64,000 bases of DNA from Meandrina meandrites (lineage: Eukaryota; Cnidaria; Anthozoa; Scleractinia; Meandrinidae): NCBI GenBank assembly GCA_963693305.1, contig OY855905.1, positions 28,540,937-28,604,936 on the forward strand, read 5' to 3'. Made by a program: the position numbers and the translations under genes. Each line of letters starts with the position of its first letter. Position 1 is the first letter of the stretch. The notes below the pieces were generated by a model. The model saw nothing but the letters and a program-made list of their open reading frames with translations, was not told where the DNA came from and made no database searches. Below, piece after piece: positions 61,952 through 64,000 of this stretch.

Positions 61952-64000
61952 GTAAATGACTGATTTTTGTCATTGCTGTTCCACCATATTTAATCAAAAT
62001 TAAAAAAAATACAAATACATTTATTTCAAAAGATATTATTGTTGCGCAAAAGAGAATCGTCATCGGTCTCTTTCTTTTTTTGTCTTTTTTTTCATTTACT
62101 TGGTTATTGAAAACCAGTTGTTGTTCTTTTCAAGTATGGCAGTTAACTAGTTTGGGAAACGTATTTATTTATTATCAATTTAAATTTGTTCCTCGTGCTC
62201 ATCTATGTCGATGAGCAAAAACGTTATCAGCGGCGTCTTTTTTTGCAATCGGAACTCGCGAAGTCAGTCAAGTTCTCGAGTTCGTATTGAAAGTGCAACT
62301 TTTTAGTCATGTTGCAATTGATTTATCCTTTATCAAATATAATGAGAGGGGGGGGGGGGCTTTTTAAGCATTCAAGGTTTCATTTTCAATACTACTTTAC
62401 ACGAAATTAAAGACACTCATTCTAAATAACGTTGCAATGAAAATAATTTACAACTAAATCAAAAACGAGCGTGGTACAATACAATTCGCCACCACCGATA
62501 TAACTTTATGTGATCATTTTATCTTTTGTTTGCGTTGACAATATGTTTTGCGCTACAGGATTCTGGGATGAGGCTCATTACACAACTGCTCCATGTTCGC
62601 GTGCTCAGGGCCCCAAGCGGTACACCTGAATATAGGAAATTGACGACCCATGTTATTAACGCGAATTTAAAAACGCGTTAATTTTATGCACCTTAATTTA
62701 ATTCATTCAAAACCACACTATTTTACAGCATTGTTGTTTTAAGACACCATCATTTTCGGCAGTTACATGTCATCTATCTCTCCGTCAGAATCAGTCGACA
62801 AATCGTCAATCAATATTGATTTTAAAATGCCTCTAGATTCGTCAATGTACTTCGTTATCTCCATGGGGATAGCTCACTTTTTCTACCTTCTTGTCCAAAA
62901 CGTCCATCGTCTTTTAGTCTTACCATTTACCGGTATTAAACCTCAATTTCTGTTGTTGGACGTCGTTGTTTTTTCTTGTGGAAAACGCAGATTGCTACAG
63001 AAATTAATACGCCTAAAGCATCAAATTCGCGTTAATTAAATGCATGTAAACGTAAACCACACAGAAATTCGCATAAATTAAATGCATGTAAACGTAACGT
63101 TTCGAAAATTCGCGTTAATTTTATAACGCGTAGATTTTGTTTGCGTTGTTAAAAATGCTTCGTTTTATTCCTATAATACGGTAATAACAACAAGTTTAGC
63201 ATTGTAGAACAAGTCTAACCAGAGGCCTAGCTGATTATGAGAGTGTTTGGAAGTTAAGGTCGTCTTCCTATTTGTGATGGATTCGAAACCACTTTACCTC
63301 AAAATAAATGTGAAACTCGCCAATTTAAATTTACCCGTTTGAGAAGAGTTTTAAGATGAGACCTTTGGAAAAACCAGCTAAGGAGAATGCAGGAGTAACT
63401 GAAATGCGTTTCAAGTAAAAAGAAGTCATTAGCTATTAAAAGTAATATGTACTATTCTATAAATTCTAATGACCGTATAACGTGCAAGACTGAAATTTTT
63501 AAATAACTTTTCCAAGATATCCATGCAAAATTCTCAATTTTTTGCGCCTTGAGTAATTGCGCACGAGTGAACTTTTTTCATAAGCAAATTAAACTGAACT
63601 TTTTGAAAGCTGTTGACTGTATAAAAGGCAAGTGAAAAACGTAGCTAATTATCAATTTGGAAAGCTGACATTTCGAGCATTAGCTCTTCGTGGGTGCAAG
63701 GTTGGCATGCTCTGAAGAAGAGCTAGTTATCTTGTTAAAGGTAACTTTTAGCGTCCGATTCATAAACTGTTGCGAAGCTTCCTTTAAATCGGTATTCTTC
63801 ATTTTAGAAATATTTTACTCGTTACTATAAAGAAACGTTTTCTTATCGTAAAGCCTATTTTATTTCCAAAGACACCGGGACCGAACGGAGGTTTCTTGAC
63901 AGGAGACATCGGTAAGCCCTTTATAGCTTGTCTTCAAACGTCGAAAGACTCACTTGTGTCCCAAGGTCATTATTAGGCTTCAAACTCTCGCACGCTCCCA
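61952..64000. other. SLC17 intron 8 (open at window edge), repeat-rich
   Basis: The stretch from about 62220 to 63930 matches 25780-27360. It includes a G-run near 62347, near-repeats of AAATGCATGTAAACGTAA at about 63035-63100, and a PLE-tail-like motif near 63665-63695. No further SLC17 exon was recognised. Confidence 0.55.

Noticed and set aside
62767..63039. 90-codon frame in SLC17 intron 8
   Set aside because: The same DNA occurs at 26385-26640 without an intact frame, and no splice-compatible SLC17 residues are present. It is repeat sequence.

Overview
The window looks like nuclear DNA of an anthozoan cnidarian, most likely a reef-building coral (inference). The genes have many short exons with GT-AG introns, the DNA is AT-rich, and it is crowded with Ngaro-, Penelope-, LINE-, SINE- and MITE-type repeats. 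I saw no bacterial operon, rRNA gene or functional tRNA gene.

The main content is a tandem duplication of one unusual minus-strand gene. The right copy (33872-54663) can be rebuilt completely as 19 exons whose phases all agree. It encodes about 1,652 residues with three enzyme modules in a row: a cholesterol-oxidase-like GMC flavoprotein, an alpha/beta hydrolase with Cys at the nucleophile position, and a calcineurin-like metallophosphoesterase with LpxH-like motifs. The left copy (1223-23478) has the first 12 exons with the same boundaries and runs off the left edge before the phosphoesterase part. A third, broken fragment of exon 4 lies at 28915-29296.

The left copy carries a 6.58-kb tyrosine-recombinase retrotransposon (9535-16116) in intron 7. 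It has Ngaro-type split direct repeats, an intact recombinase, a frameshifted RT/RNase H, a CCHC Gag and an internal minisatellite. The undisturbed right copy shows the exact insertion point: no target-site duplication, 16 nt upstream of exon 8.

To the right, on the plus strand, is the 5' part of an SLC17 (sialin/vesicular glutamate transporter type) carrier (56233-61951, eight exons including a 34-nt microexon). It is transcribed divergently from the fusion gene. Sequence upstream of the left fusion-gene copy (24.6-27.4 kb) matches SLC17 intron flanks but lacks SLC17 exons, so the ancestral duplication probably included the neighbour, which was later lost on the left.

The region between the copies and the introns hold a TTAA-flanked Kolobok-like element carrying a ZMYM/QRICH-like fragment, LINE 3' ends, a Penelope-like element with a hammerhead-like motif, several foldback MITEs and a roughly 70-unit GGCAGT hexanucleotide array.
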